DNA of 44,391 bases from Verrucomicrobiota bacterium (GTDB lineage: Bacteria > Verrucomicrobiota > Verrucomicrobiia > Opitutales > Opitutaceae). The stretch spans positions 1-44,391 of the forward strand of contig JAUWBF010000022.1 of assembly GCA_030601755.1 (NCBI GenBank), read 5' to 3'. The position numbers were made by a program, and so were the translations under genes. Under the pieces are notes generated by a model. It searched no databases and was not told the DNA's origin. It was given only the letters and a program-made list of their open reading frames with translations. Shown here piece by piece: positions 1 through 9,054 of the stretch. Positions within the stretch are counted from its first letter, which is position 1. Each line of letters opens with the position of its first letter.

Positions 1-690
1 CCACCGCGTGAGCCAGCGGTCCAGCAGCGCGACGGTCGCCGCGGCGTGGCGTTCGGCGCCGGCGAGCAGTTCGTCGCCCGACTGCACCCAGCGTCCGCCG
101 CCGGCGAGTTCGTCGGCGCAGCCCTCCGCGATGGTCGCGACCGCCGCCGCGTCCATCTCGATGTGAAACTGCAGGCCGAGCACGCGCCCGCCCCAGACAA
201 ACGCCTGCTGCGCGCACGCCTCGCTGTCGGCGAGTCGCACCGCGCCGGGCGGCAGCGAAAACGTGTCGCCGTGCCAGTGCAGCACCATCGTCTCGGCCGG
301 CAACGCGAAGCCGTCCACATCAACATCAGCCGGCGTCGACACGGGACGGATCGGCCACCAGCCGATCTCGCGCTCTGCATTGCGCGTCACCGCGCCGCCG
401 AGGACGTCGGCGATGAGTTGCGCGCCGAGGCAAACGCCGAGCACGGGTTTGCCCGCGAGGATGGCCTCTCCGATGGCGGCCTTCTCCGCGACGAGCCACG
501 GATGGGCGTCGTGTTCGTAGATGTTCATCGGGCCGCCCATGATGATGAGCGCGTCAAAGGTGTCGCCGGCCGGAGCAGCCTCGCCGTTCCACCAACGCGT
601 GGCGGTCAACGTGTGCCCGCGTTCGACGAGCCACGGCTCGATCATGCCCAGACCCTCGAACGGAACGTGCTGAAACCAGTGGATGCGCAT
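1..690 (-). CDS. Class I glutamine amidotransferase (GMP-synthase-type domain), 3' end cut by window edge
   Basis: The frame is open from an ATG at 690 to the left edge, so 230 residues are visible and the C-terminus is missing. Seen: a nucleophile elbow GVCLGAQL with the candidate catalytic Cys at residue 87, and a FHIEMD segment supplying the His176/Glu178 pair of the class I GATase triad. IIMGGPMNIYEHD at about 49-61 is the usual oxyanion-side loop. Stand-alone proteins of this family resemble the GMP synthase amidotransferase domain, and several hydrolyse gamma-glutamyl compounds; the substrate here cannot be read from sequence. It is divergent from the YdeI-like gene across an 87-bp gap. 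The family call is secure, the substrate is unknown. Confidence 0.88.
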   Translation of the reverse strand, partial: MRIHWFQHVPFEGLGMIEPWLVERGHTLTATRWWNGEAAPAGDTFDALIIMGGPMNIYEHDAHPWLVAEKAAIGEAILAGKPVLGVCLGAQLIADVLGGAVTRNAEREIGWWPIRPVSTPADVDVDGFALPAETMVLHWHGDTFSLPPGAVRLADSEACAQQAFVWGGRVLGLQFHIEMDAAAVATIAEGCADELAGGGRWVQSGDELLAGAERHAAATVALLDRWLTRW

Positions 691-777
691 GGCCCAGAGA
701 TAGCCGTCGATGCTCCGTCCGCCAGCCGGCAAAACGCTCCGCTCGCATTTTCCAAGACCGGCGGGTTCACTGCGGAC

Positions 778-1284
778 ATGCCGACGCAGCCGGAGCTTTC
801 ATTCGCCTTCACCAGTCGGGTCGTGCGGCTCGACCACGGTTTTCGTTTTCACGCCGTGCCCGTGCCGGACGATGCGACCACCGCGTGGAAGGCCGCCGGT
901 GTGCGCCGACTCGAGGGCACGCTCAACGGCCATGCGGTCAACCGCGGCCTGCAAAACCACGCCGACGGCGACGCGTTCATCGTGATCGGACAAGATACGC
1001 TGAAAGCGTTCGGATTAGCCGAAGGCTCGGAGGTGCGCCTTAGCCTGAAACCCGACCCGAAGCCCGATGTGTTCGAACTTCCGGAAGAACTGGTTCTCGC
1101 CCTTGAGCAGGACGACGAGGCACGGGCCCGCTGGGAAACGTTCACGCCGGGCAAGCGCCGTTCACTGGCCCACTACGTTATCAGCGCCAAACAAGAGGCG
1201 ACACGTATCCGGCGAGCCGTGGAGCTGGCGGAAAAAATCCGCACCCATTCGCCCCATGGCGACCGGGCACGGACTCGTGACTGA
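778..1284 (+). CDS. DUF1905 / YdeI-OmdA-like protein
   Basis: This is a 168-residue protein. Residues about 5-92 look like a DUF1905 beta-barrel, containing RLEGTLNGHAVNRGL and the FIVIGQDTLKAFGLAEGSEV stretch. Residues about 100-158 match the YdeI/OmpD-associated C-terminal helix pair (LPEELVLALEQDDEARARWE, then TPGKRRSLAHYVISAKQEAT). Proteins with this pair of domains are widespread and poorly characterised; links to stress or antimicrobial-peptide resistance are known only for some YdeI members. The same frame stays open far upstream, but that part is antisense to the amidotransferase, so the ATG at 778 is preferred. The stop lies 8 bp from the stop of the convergent DUF4139 gene. Confidence 0.85.
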   Translation: MPTQPELSFAFTSRVVRLDHGFRFHAVPVPDDATTAWKAAGVRRLEGTLNGHAVNRGLQNHADGDAFIVIGQDTLKAFGLAEGSEVRLSLKPDPKPDVFELPEELVLALEQDDEARARWETFTPGKRRSLAHYVISAKQEATRIRRAVELAEKIRTHSPHGDRARTRD

Positions 1285-1292
1285 CACCCGCC

Positions 1293-2684
1293 TCACCGCC
1301 AATCGTAGCGGACGCGGTAGGTGATGACCTTTTCCTCGTCGGGCTTGAGCTTCACGCGAAACTCGGCGGTGTCGGCGGAGGTTTTTTCGGACGGGTCGGA
1401 CTGTTGCACGAGGGTCCAGTTGGGCCAGTTATAGAAGTGCTCGGTCACGCGCACCTCGACAGTCTCGGACTTGCGGTTGCGCAGGGTGATCTCGAAGGCC
1501 TCCTCGCGCTGGTCCTTGTAGCTGCTGAGCTTGGAGTCGGTCTGTTTGCGCTCGGCGACGATGTCGAAGACGTTGCCGGTGTAGATGCGCACGGTCTCGT
1601 TTTTCGCGGTGTGGTCGATGTTGTTCTCGCCCACAAACTCGAGGCGACCGTCGGCGTCGTCCTGCCGGTAGAAACGCGCGCGGCCCTTGGGCAGCGGCAG
1701 ACCGAGACCGCCGTTTTCCTCGGTGTTCTTGAACTCGCGCACGGTGGCGACCTTCGCGCCGTATTTCTGCTGGTCGAAGATGTAGAGCTGCGGCGCGGTC
1801 ACGCCGGCGGCGCGCAGAAATTCGACCTGCTTGGTCTCCTGATCGCGCAATGTGACCGGACGCGGCAGTGAGTAGAGGTGAAACTCGTCGAAGGACTTTT
1901 CGGTGACGGCGGCGTCGGCGACCATTCCGAATGCCACCATCTCGTTCTTGGTGCGGCGCACGACTTGCGGCTCCGGTTGCACGCGATTCACGTCGCCTGC
2001 CATGAGCTTGATCGAGGCGTCGGTGAAGACCTTGCCGGTGTGGTTGCGCACGGTGATCCAGCCGACGATGTCAACGAGGTCGCCTTTTTCCGGCGCGATG
2101 AAGTTGTAGGCGGCTTCCCAGCCCATGCCGTTGGTGAGGTAGCCGAGCTCGGCGTCGAGTTTGCCGGGCTTCTCCGCGGCGAGCTGCCAGGAGAGCGTGG
2201 GCTGCAGAATCGCGTCGTCGCCGAGCGAGGGAAAGATCGGCTGGCCCGGCAGCGAGAAGCGGAGCTGGCCGTCGACCTCGATGATGGGAGTGGAGGCCTG
2301 CCCAGCGGCGTTGTGTCCGCTTCGGACGACGCGTCCTTGGACAATGTGTTCCTTGCCGTCGCCGTCGCGCACGATGAAGTCGAGGGTCTTCCCTTCGTTC
2401 ATCGCGAGCAGCAGGCTCTGCGAGGCGGCGTCGGCTCGGTAGCTTTGCTCGAGAATGCGCAGGGCGACCTTGCCGGTGCGGTCGCGCAGGACGACCGAGT
2501 CGGGTTCGACCTGCGTGGTGACGCCGGCGAAGTTGACGGCGTTGACGCCGGCGGCGAGGTCGAGCGGGATCTCCTCGCGCACGACGGCGAAGTTTTGGTT
2601 GTAGATGGTGAGCGCAGGTCCGGCAGAGAGGACGCCGGCGGAGAGCGCGGCGAACGCGGCGAGGGAAAGATGACGGGGGTTCAT
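1293..2684 (-). CDS. Exported DUF4139 domain protein
   Basis: The product has 463 residues. A signal peptide is evident: MNPRHLSLAAFAALSAGVLS, with a likely cleavage after the alanine-rich stretch. The mature start (LTIYNQNFAVVREEIPLDL) is typical of DUF4139 proteins, and the whole chain is a beta-rich DUF4139 fold ending in a C-terminal beta sandwich (VEVRVTEHFYNWPNW and EKVITYRVRYDW). No catalytic motif is visible and the function of the family is not established. The start at 2684 (ATG) is chosen over an upstream TTG at 2702 because the signal peptide begins there. It lies 57 bp downstream of the SGNH hydrolase on the same strand and may be co-transcribed with it. Confidence 0.85.
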   Translation of the reverse strand: MNPRHLSLAAFAALSAGVLSAGPALTIYNQNFAVVREEIPLDLAAGVNAVNFAGVTTQVEPDSVVLRDRTGKVALRILEQSYRADAASQSLLLAMNEGKTLDFIVRDGDGKEHIVQGRVVRSGHNAAGQASTPIIEVDGQLRFSLPGQPIFPSLGDDAILQPTLSWQLAAEKPGKLDAELGYLTNGMGWEAAYNFIAPEKGDLVDIVGWITVRNHTGKVFTDASIKLMAGDVNRVQPEPQVVRRTKNEMVAFGMVADAAVTEKSFDEFHLYSLPRPVTLRDQETKQVEFLRAAGVTAPQLYIFDQQKYGAKVATVREFKNTEENGGLGLPLPKGRARFYRQDDADGRLEFVGENNIDHTAKNETVRIYTGNVFDIVAERKQTDSKLSSYKDQREEAFEITLRNRKSETVEVRVTEHFYNWPNWTLVQQSDPSEKTSADTAEFRVKLKPDEEKVITYRVRYDWR

Positions 2685-2741
2685 GCCGACATCTGACCGC
2701 AACTCGAGTCATGAGTGCAGTCGAAAGTTGTCAGGTGTTTG

Positions 2742-3953
2742 TCAAAGCCCGGCGATCTCGACCGTCGCGGGTGCTCCGGCGATGCAGACACTTTCGATTC
2801 GCAACTCCTGTCCCTCGGCGAGCAGCGGGGTGATCTCGATCAGGTGCTCGCGATCCGCCGCGAGATCCTGCGCGATGAATTGCACGTGGCGAAAGTTGCC
2901 CCCCTTCGCGTGCCGGCCCGGTTCGTAGATCGTCGGGTCGCCGCCGTTCACCCGCACCGCATAGCGACCGGAGAGCGGCGTTCCGTTGCCGAAGAGCAGC
3001 ACGTTTTTGCCGCGCACCTTGAGCGTCAGCGGGGCGGCGTCCGGCCCCCGCGCGATGGTCATGTCATCGGCCCAGCGCGACATCACGAAGTCGAATGCTA
3101 CGGCGTTGCGATGCGGTTTGCCCATGCTCCAGCCGGTGGGCAAAGCGCCCAGTTCCGACAGACGCGCGCGGGTCACCGTCAGGTAAGTGTCGGCGTGCAA
3201 CATCTCCTCCGGCACGCGGCAGACAAGGTTCGCCGTCACGGCCTCTTCGTAGGCCGCCCACACCGCCTCGGCGTAGAGCGCGTAGCCCTTGTCGCCGGGA
3301 TGGGTGACATCCGGCGGGCAATCCCAGAGCTCCTCCGCCGTCACCTCGCCGGCCCAGACCGTTGCGCGCATCAGCGCGACCGCGTCGCCCGTCGGCAAAC
3401 CGTAGGCGCGCGCGATGGCCGTGTGCTGCGCGTCGAGCGGACGCGGTTTGGCGTCGGGCATCACATCCTGTTTCACCGCGAAAATCGCCTGCACCACCGG
3501 CACTCCCGCCGTCACCAGCCGCCGCACGATGCCCTCATAGGACGCGAGGCGATCCGCGTTGGGCGCGGAGAACGGATCGTCGTTCACCGTGAAATCCAGA
3601 AACACCAGGGCGGGCTCGCGCGCCAGCACGTCGCGCTCCAGACGAAACGCGCCCAGTTGCGAGGTCGTGCCCCCGATGGCTGCGTCCCAAAAGCGAAACC
3701 GCGCCCGCGGATAACGTGCCTCCAGCCGCCTCGCGGTCAGCGCGCGATAGGACGTCAACATCGGATCGGTCGCCTGCGCGCCCCACGTGAGGCTGCCCCC
3801 TAGGAAGACGACGCTCAACGTCTCGCCGGCCTCGGCGCGACGGTCGAATGACGCGAAATCGGCGGATTCAGCGGCGCGCGACATCGACATGACAACGCTG
3901 CAGGTGAGCACGCCCCACATCAGAACGCGGATCAAAAACGGAGTAACAGGCAT
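2742..3953 (-). CDS. Exported SGNH/GDSL-family hydrolase (putative carbohydrate esterase)
   Basis: The product has 403 residues. An N-terminal hydrophobic segment (residues 5-25, MPVTPFLIRVLMWGVLTCSV) is a signal peptide or anchor. All four SGNH blocks are present: VFLGGSLTWG with nucleophile Ser54, AAIGGTTS (Gly94/95), LDFTVNDD (Asn124) and DVTHPGDKGY (Asp215/His218). The C-terminal 150 residues form a second, beta-rich domain. SGNH enzymes hydrolyse esters, often acetyl groups on polysaccharides. Being divergent from a PL8 lyase and an SSS transporter makes a polysaccharide deacetylase plausible, by inference. A longer start at 4016 exists but would add 21 residues ahead of the signal peptide, so 3953 is preferred. 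Confidence 0.85.
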   Translation of the reverse strand: MPVTPFLIRVLMWGVLTCSVVMSMSRAAESADFASFDRRAEAGETLSVVFLGGSLTWGAQATDPMLTSYRALTARRLEARYPRARFRFWDAAIGGTTSQLGAFRLERDVLAREPALVFLDFTVNDDPFSAPNADRLASYEGIVRRLVTAGVPVVQAIFAVKQDVMPDAKPRPLDAQHTAIARAYGLPTGDAVALMRATVWAGEVTAEELWDCPPDVTHPGDKGYALYAEAVWAAYEEAVTANLVCRVPEEMLHADTYLTVTRARLSELGALPTGWSMGKPHRNAVAFDFVMSRWADDMTIARGPDAAPLTLKVRGKNVLLFGNGTPLSGRYAVRVNGGDPTIYEPGRHAKGGNFRHVQFIAQDLAADREHLIEITPLLAEGQELRIESVCIAGAPATVEIAGL

Positions 3954-4162
3954 GGATAAAATCAGACAAGAGGGCAGGTTAAGCTTCCCTGCCAGTAAGC
4001 CGCACTTTCGATTCATAATCCATTACGCAAGCCTGCATATTGCTGGGAAAATAATGGAGATTCTAAACCCGGCCCAAGCGCCTTTGTTCACAATAAGAAT
4101 CTCGTATGCGTAACCGGGCTTGGCGCGCGGGCTCGAAGCCGCGTAGGTTGCCAGCCTGCTCC

Positions 4163-6199
4163 ATGTCCATCACCCCCAACGCCAAAGGCTCCCCGCTGGA
4201 CCAAGTGCGCTCCCAATTGCTGGAGCAGGTGCGCCTCAATGTTCGGCGCGCACCCTTGCCGCAGGAGCCCGGTCCCGAGGGCACCTGGTCCGATCTCGAT
4301 CTCGCCGAGGCACGACCCAGCAACTGGGCGGGACGTGAGTTTTTGTTGCGGGTCGAGACTCTCGCCGCAGATGGCCGCACCGATGCCGCGCTGAACGCGC
4401 TCGACTGGTGGGTCCGGCACGATCTGCTCAACTCAAACTGGTGGCACAACCAGATCGGCACTCCGCGACTTGTCGGCGGCACCCTCGTGCTGCTCGGCGA
4501 TCACGCATCCCCGGAATTGCTCGCCGACTGCCGGCCGATCCTTGGGCGATCAGGCGACTTCCTGCTCTCAGCCGATGGCTTCACACGAACGCCCTGCGTT
4601 TGGACCGGCGCAAACCTGCTGTGGATGTCGATCAACCGCCTCATCTCCGCGGCGCTCTTCGGCGAAACCGAAGCGCTGGCAGACGCGGTGTCCGCCGCGA
4701 TGCGCGAGGTCTTCGTCGGCTCCTCCGGCCAGGAGGGCATGCAGGTCGACGGCAGCTTTCACCAGCACGGTCCGCTGCTCTACAACGGTGGCTACGGGCG
4801 CGCCTTTCTCAATGACTGCGGTTTCATTGTCGCCGCCACGCGCGGCACGCCATGGAAGCCGTCCGAAGAGACGCGACGACTGCTCGTCGACCATCTGCTC
4901 GACGGCACGCGTTGGATGCTTCGCGGTGCCGAGGTGATGTCCGCATGCCGCGACCGCAACATCACCCGCGACCTGCGCGAGCCCGCCGACGACCTCGCCC
5001 GCGTGGCCGACAACCTGGCAACCGCGAACGGGTATCGACACGACGAGCTGTCCGCCTTGTCCGCCGCGATTCGTAGCGCCACCGCCCCGGCCCCGCTGGC
5101 CGGCAACCGCATGTTTTACCGGTCCGACTTCATGGTGCAGCACTGCGTGGAGGCGAGTGTCGCCGTGCGCATGCACTCGGCCCGCACCAAGCGCGCCGAG
5201 TCCATCAACGGCGAGGGCCTGCACTCGCATCACCTCGCCGACGGACTCACCTGGTTGCTGCGCGACGGCAGTGAATACCGCGACATCTACCCGGTCTGGG
5301 ATTGGCAACGCCTGCCCGGCACCACCTGCGCGCTGACAACCGATCCTGAGCCGCCGGCGATGGTAAACAGTCCGTCGCCTGCGACCGCCGTTGGCGGTGT
5401 GAGCGACGGAGCCTGGGGCGCGTGCACCCAGCACCTCGTCAACGACCGGCTATCTATCCGCAAGAGCTGGTTCTTCGGCCCCGGCGCGATGATATGCTTC
5501 GGTGCCGGCCTGCACGCGGAGGCGGGTCTTCGCGTCGTGACGACGCTCGACCAAAGTCTTCTGCAGGGCCCGGTAACCATCGATGAAGCGTGTGAGCCGC
5601 TGACCGTCGGCCGGCACGCGTTGAAGAGCGTTCGCCGCCTCGCTCACGGCCCGTGGAGTTTTGAGTTCCCCGCCCCCGCCGAGGTCACCGTGGAAATCGG
5701 CCCGCGAACCGGCAGATGGAGCGACATCGGCTCGGGTTCCGACCAGCCGGTCAAACAAGACGTATTCATCGCCCAACTCACGCACGACGTCGGCGGCATG
5801 CCCGGCGACTACGCCTATGCCATCCGCCTGGGCGACGGAGCGTGCGTCCGTTATGAAATCTTGGAGAACACCCGCCGCGCCCAAGCCGTGCGCTGGCCGG
5901 ACGCCGGCCTTTGGCAGATCGTGTTTCACGAGCCGGGCTCATTGAGCCTCGGGACAGGCCACGAACTCGACGTCGACCGTCCCTGTTGCGTTCAACTCGT
6001 TGGGGACGAACGCCGCGGCTGGGAATTGACCGCCGCCGAGCATACCCAGCGGGGAGGGACATTGGCCATCACCCTGCGCGGACCAGACGGCGCGCCGCAG
6101 GTCGACGTATGCACCCGGCTCCCGGACGGCGATCACTCGGGGAAGTCATTCTGCGTCGATGTGCGGTCGGGCTTGGATCAAGCCGTCGACGGGCATTAG
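4163..6199 (+). CDS. Polysaccharide lyase family 8 (hyaluronate/chondroitin/xanthan lyase-like)
   Basis: The product has 678 residues. It shows the PL8 alpha-toroid followed by beta-sandwich domains. Active-site signatures are intact: NWWHNQIGTPR (92-102), TGANL with Asn151, DGSFHQHGPLLYNGGYG with His202 and Tyr211 at the positions of the catalytic His/Tyr of streptococcal hyaluronate lyase, and CRDRNITR with Arg265/269. The beta part starts near NGEGLHSHHLADGLTWLL and VWDWQRLPGTTC. PL8 enzymes cleave uronic-acid polysaccharides by beta-elimination; which polymer cannot be told. No signal peptide is visible from 4163 or from the alternative ATG at 4106, which is odd for an enzyme family that normally acts outside the cytoplasm. 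An SSS transporter follows at 6347. Confidence 0.85.
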   Translation: MSITPNAKGSPLDQVRSQLLEQVRLNVRRAPLPQEPGPEGTWSDLDLAEARPSNWAGREFLLRVETLAADGRTDAALNALDWWVRHDLLNSNWWHNQIGTPRLVGGTLVLLGDHASPELLADCRPILGRSGDFLLSADGFTRTPCVWTGANLLWMSINRLISAALFGETEALADAVSAAMREVFVGSSGQEGMQVDGSFHQHGPLLYNGGYGRAFLNDCGFIVAATRGTPWKPSEETRRLLVDHLLDGTRWMLRGAEVMSACRDRNITRDLREPADDLARVADNLATANGYRHDELSALSAAIRSATAPAPLAGNRMFYRSDFMVQHCVEASVAVRMHSARTKRAESINGEGLHSHHLADGLTWLLRDGSEYRDIYPVWDWQRLPGTTCALTTDPEPPAMVNSPSPATAVGGVSDGAWGACTQHLVNDRLSIRKSWFFGPGAMICFGAGLHAEAGLRVVTTLDQSLLQGPVTIDEACEPLTVGRHALKSVRRLAHGPWSFEFPAPAEVTVEIGPRTGRWSDIGSGSDQPVKQDVFIAQLTHDVGGMPGDYAYAIRLGDGACVRYEILENTRRAQAVRWPDAGLWQIVFHEPGSLSLGTGHELDVDRPCCVQLVGDERRGWELTAAEHTQRGGTLAITLRGPDGAPQVDVCTRLPDGDHSGKSFCVDVRSGLDQAVDGH

Positions 6200-6346
6200 C
6201 GCCGCGCCGTCAGCGCACAACCGTTGCTTTACTATGTAACGATGAAAATGCTTGCACCGCATTAGCGTTGCCAACGAGCCGCCGGCCATAGATGCATCAT
6301 CCCTTTGCCCCGAGTCACGGCCCGGAGCACCTCCCATTACCCTGAC

Positions 6347-8644
6347 ATGCATCTCATCGACTGGCTCATCGTCATCATCCCCGTCCTGTTTATTCTTGGG
6401 GTTTCCGTTTATTCCAAACGCTACGTGCGTGGCGTCGTGGACTTTCTCGCCGCCGGGCGCGTGGCCGGGCGCTACGTGATCTCGGTGGGCGACATGACCG
6501 CCGGCCTCGGCGTCATCACGCTCGTCGCGCTGGTCGAGTCTAAATACCAGGTCGGCTACGCCCTCACCTTCTGGGAGTTCCTCACGGTGCCCGTCGGCAT
6601 CATCATGGGTCTGACCGGCTACTGCACCTACCGCTTCCGCGAGACCCGCTCGCTCTCCATCGGCCAGTTCCTGGAGATGCGTTACAACCGCCCCTTCCGT
6701 ATCGTCGCCGCCACGATTCGCACCATCTCCGAGATGATCACCAACGCGATCGGTCCGGCGGTCGCGGCCAACTTCTTCATCTATTTCCTCGGCCTGCCCC
6801 ACAAGATCATGATCTTCGGCATCAACATGCCGACCTTCGCCCTGCTGGTGGGCGTGGTGCTCACCATGGCCATGATCGTCATCTGGCCGGGCGGCCGCAT
6901 CTCGCTGCTGATCTCCGACTCGTTCCAAGGCCTGATCAGCTACCCCGTCTTCGTCATCATCGCCGGCTACATCTTCCTCAACTTCAACTGGGGCGACACC
7001 ATCGCCCCCGTCATGATGGATCGCGTCGACGGCGAGAGCTTCATCAACCCCTTCGACATCGAGAAGCTCCGAGACTTCAACATCTTCGCCCTGTTCGTGA
7101 CCATTATGGGCAGCGTGCTCAACCGCGCCAGCTGGATCGGCAACGATACCACCAACTGCGGCCGCACCCCGCACGAGCAAAAGATGGCCGGAATCCTCGG
7201 CACCTGGCGCACCGGCTTCTCCGGCCTCATGTGCCTTCTCGTGGCCATCATGATCATCACCCTGATGACCCACGCCAACTTCGCGGACAAGGCCCACGAC
7301 ATCCGCAAGGAGCTCACCCAGCAGGTGGCCGGCGAAGCCATCAATGATCCCGAGATGCGCGCGCGCCTCGACGCCAACATCGCGGCCCTGCCCGTGCAAC
7401 GCCACGAGATCGGCGTCGACGCCCCGCTCTCCCGCGAGAACAACCTCGACACCCTCTACATGCAGACCGCCCGCGAGACGCTGGGCACCGACACCGAGGG
7501 CAACGTGCAATTCCAGAAATTCCGCACGCTCTACAACCAGATGATGCTGCCCGTGGCGCTGAAGAACCTGCTGCCCGTCGGCATCATCGGCCTGTTCTGC
7601 CTGCTGATGATCATGCTGATGCTCTCGACCGACGACTCCCGCATCTTCAACGCGTCCTCGACCATAATCCAGGACGTGGTGATGCCGTTCCGCAAAACGC
7701 CCTTCACCCCGCAGCAACACCTGCTCTGGATCCGCTACTGCTCGCTGGGCGTCTCGATCTTCTTCTTCGTGGTCTCGCTGTTCTTTGTTCAGCTCGACTA
7801 CATCCAGATGTTCCTCGTCATCATGACCTCGCTCTGGCTCGGCGGCGCCGGCCCGATCATGATCTTCGGTCTCTACAGCAAATTCGGCACGACCACCGGC
7901 GCCTTCTGCTCGCTGATCTTCGGCTCCGGCCTGTCCATCGCCGGCCTGTTCCTCCAGCGCAGCTGGGCCGAGACCGTCTACCCGTGGATCGACGGCATGG
8001 GCTGGGTGCCGATGGTCGACGGCTTCCTGCGCGGCGTCTCCGCGCCGTTCAATCCCTACATTCACTGGGAGATGAGCGCCGTGAAGTTCCCGATCAACTC
8101 CTACGAACTGTTCTTCATGGCCATGGTCAGCGGCATCATCGCCTACGTGCTCGGCTCGCTGCTCACCTACAAGAAACCCTTCAACCTCGACCGTCTGCTG
8201 CACCGCGGCATCTACAACGTCGAGGAAGACACCAAGGAGCGCCTGCCCTGGACGCCCCGCAACGTCGCCAAGAAGCTAATCGGCATCACCCACGAATACA
8301 CCCGCGGCGACCGCATCATCGCCTGGTCGGTGTTCGGCTACGCCATCGTCTACAAGTTCGGCCTGTGCTTCATCGCCGTGCTGATCTGGAACCTCATCTC
8401 CCCGTGGCCCGAACACTGGTGGAGCCACTACTTCTTCATCACCAGCCTGGTGGTGACCGGCATCGTCGGCATCGTGTCGACCTTCTGGTTCCTGATCGGC
8501 GGCGTCATGGATACCAAGCGCCTCTTCCGCGATCTCGCCGCCCGCGTCGACAACCCGCTCGACAACGGCCAAGTCGAGGGCCACGTGTCGCTCGCCGACA
8601 AGGCCATCTTCGAGGCCAAGACGCACCAGAAGCAGGACGACTGA
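6347..8644 (+). CDS. Sodium:solute symporter (SSS family), long form
   Basis: The product has 765 residues with roughly 13-15 membrane segments, beginning HLIDWLIVIIPVLFILGVSV. The YSKRYVRGVVDFLAAGRVAG motif after helix 1 and the GDMTAGLGVITLVALVE helix are typical of the SSS family, which imports sugars, amino acids or organic anions with sodium. A hydrophilic block at about 320-410, between membrane segments, and a C-terminal extension with further helices make it longer than classical symporters of about 550 residues. Similar long forms are common in Verrucomicrobiota and Planctomycetota. The start at ATG 6347 is preferred over an upstream TTG at 6305. It lies 147 bp after the PL8 lyase, so uptake of lyase products is a reasonable guess. 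A strong terminator follows. Confidence 0.88.
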   Translation: MHLIDWLIVIIPVLFILGVSVYSKRYVRGVVDFLAAGRVAGRYVISVGDMTAGLGVITLVALVESKYQVGYALTFWEFLTVPVGIIMGLTGYCTYRFRETRSLSIGQFLEMRYNRPFRIVAATIRTISEMITNAIGPAVAANFFIYFLGLPHKIMIFGINMPTFALLVGVVLTMAMIVIWPGGRISLLISDSFQGLISYPVFVIIAGYIFLNFNWGDTIAPVMMDRVDGESFINPFDIEKLRDFNIFALFVTIMGSVLNRASWIGNDTTNCGRTPHEQKMAGILGTWRTGFSGLMCLLVAIMIITLMTHANFADKAHDIRKELTQQVAGEAINDPEMRARLDANIAALPVQRHEIGVDAPLSRENNLDTLYMQTARETLGTDTEGNVQFQKFRTLYNQMMLPVALKNLLPVGIIGLFCLLMIMLMLSTDDSRIFNASSTIIQDVVMPFRKTPFTPQQHLLWIRYCSLGVSIFFFVVSLFFVQLDYIQMFLVIMTSLWLGGAGPIMIFGLYSKFGTTTGAFCSLIFGSGLSIAGLFLQRSWAETVYPWIDGMGWVPMVDGFLRGVSAPFNPYIHWEMSAVKFPINSYELFFMAMVSGIIAYVLGSLLTYKKPFNLDRLLHRGIYNVEEDTKERLPWTPRNVAKKLIGITHEYTRGDRIIAWSVFGYAIVYKFGLCFIAVLIWNLISPWPEHWWSHYFFITSLVVTGIVGIVSTFWFLIGGVMDTKRLFRDLAARVDNPLDNGQVEGHVSLADKAIFEAKTHQKQDD

Positions 8645-8688
8645 TCCGCGCGGCGCGGCCGCCATACCGCCAAACTCAAATCAACCCG

Positions 8689-8717
8689 AAGACCCGGCTC
8701 CCGCCGGGTCTTTTTTT
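8689..8717 (+). terminator. Intrinsic terminator after the SSS transporter
   Basis: A perfect 10-bp stem AAGACCCGGC/GCCGGGTCTT with a four-base loop runs straight into seven T residues. It lies 45 bp after the symporter stop. Confidence 0.9.
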
Positions 8718-8747
8718 GGCGTCAGTCAACCGTCCGGCGATGGACGC

Positions 8748-8777
8748 AAAAAAGCCGGCCACCGCGTGGGTGCCGGC
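8748..8777 (-). terminator. Intrinsic terminator after rpmG
   Basis: Read on the minus strand, GCCGGCACC and GGTGGCCGGC form a GC-rich stem (one bulged base) that leads into six T residues (plus-strand A run at 8748-8753). It is placed 28 bp downstream of the rpmG stop. Confidence 0.85.
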
Positions 8778-8805
8778 CAAAAGCAACAGGCGATTTAACC
8801 GCAGG

Positions 8806-8970
8806 TTACTTGATCTCCTTGTGGATCGTGTGGCGCTTAAGAGCAGGGTTATACTTCTTCTTCTCGATACGCTCGGTCACGGTCTTCTTGTTACGCTTGG
8901 TCAGGTAACGGGAGGCGTATTTGCCTTCCTTGCGGGCTTCGGTGCACTCGATTTGGACAAGTTCTTGCAT
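8806..8970 (-). CDS. rpmG: 50S ribosomal protein L33
   Basis: A 54-residue basic protein beginning [18 protein letters not shown] and continuing [36 protein letters not shown]. This is the complete L33 pattern, including the conserved Y-x-T-x-KN and KYNP-LKRH segments. Only one Cys (residue 9) is present, so it is the form without the zinc-binding CxxC pairs. It is a large-subunit ribosomal protein. It lies 84 bp downstream of the DAC gene on the same strand and has its own terminator. Confidence 0.95.
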   Translation of the reverse strand: MQELVQIECTEARKEGKYASRYLTKRNKKTVTERIEKKKYNPALKRHTIHKEIK

Positions 8971-9054
8971 GATTGAAAGGTGTTGAAAGGAAGAGCAGAA
9001 GCCGCTGCACGAGCCGGCGCAATCCCAAAGTTCGCCTCCGGCGCAGGAGCCAGA

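Noticed and set aside
46-690. Upstream part of the plus-strand frame that ends with the YdeI-like protein
   Set aside because: It is antisense to the amidotransferase, whose active-site motifs are intact, so the plus-strand gene begins at 778.
6146-8203. Long minus-strand open frame (685 codons) opposite the SSS transporter
   Set aside because: It is antisense to a clear membrane protein, is almost purely His/Asp/Glu/Val/Gly-rich without a domain, and is a usual by-product of GC-rich codon use.
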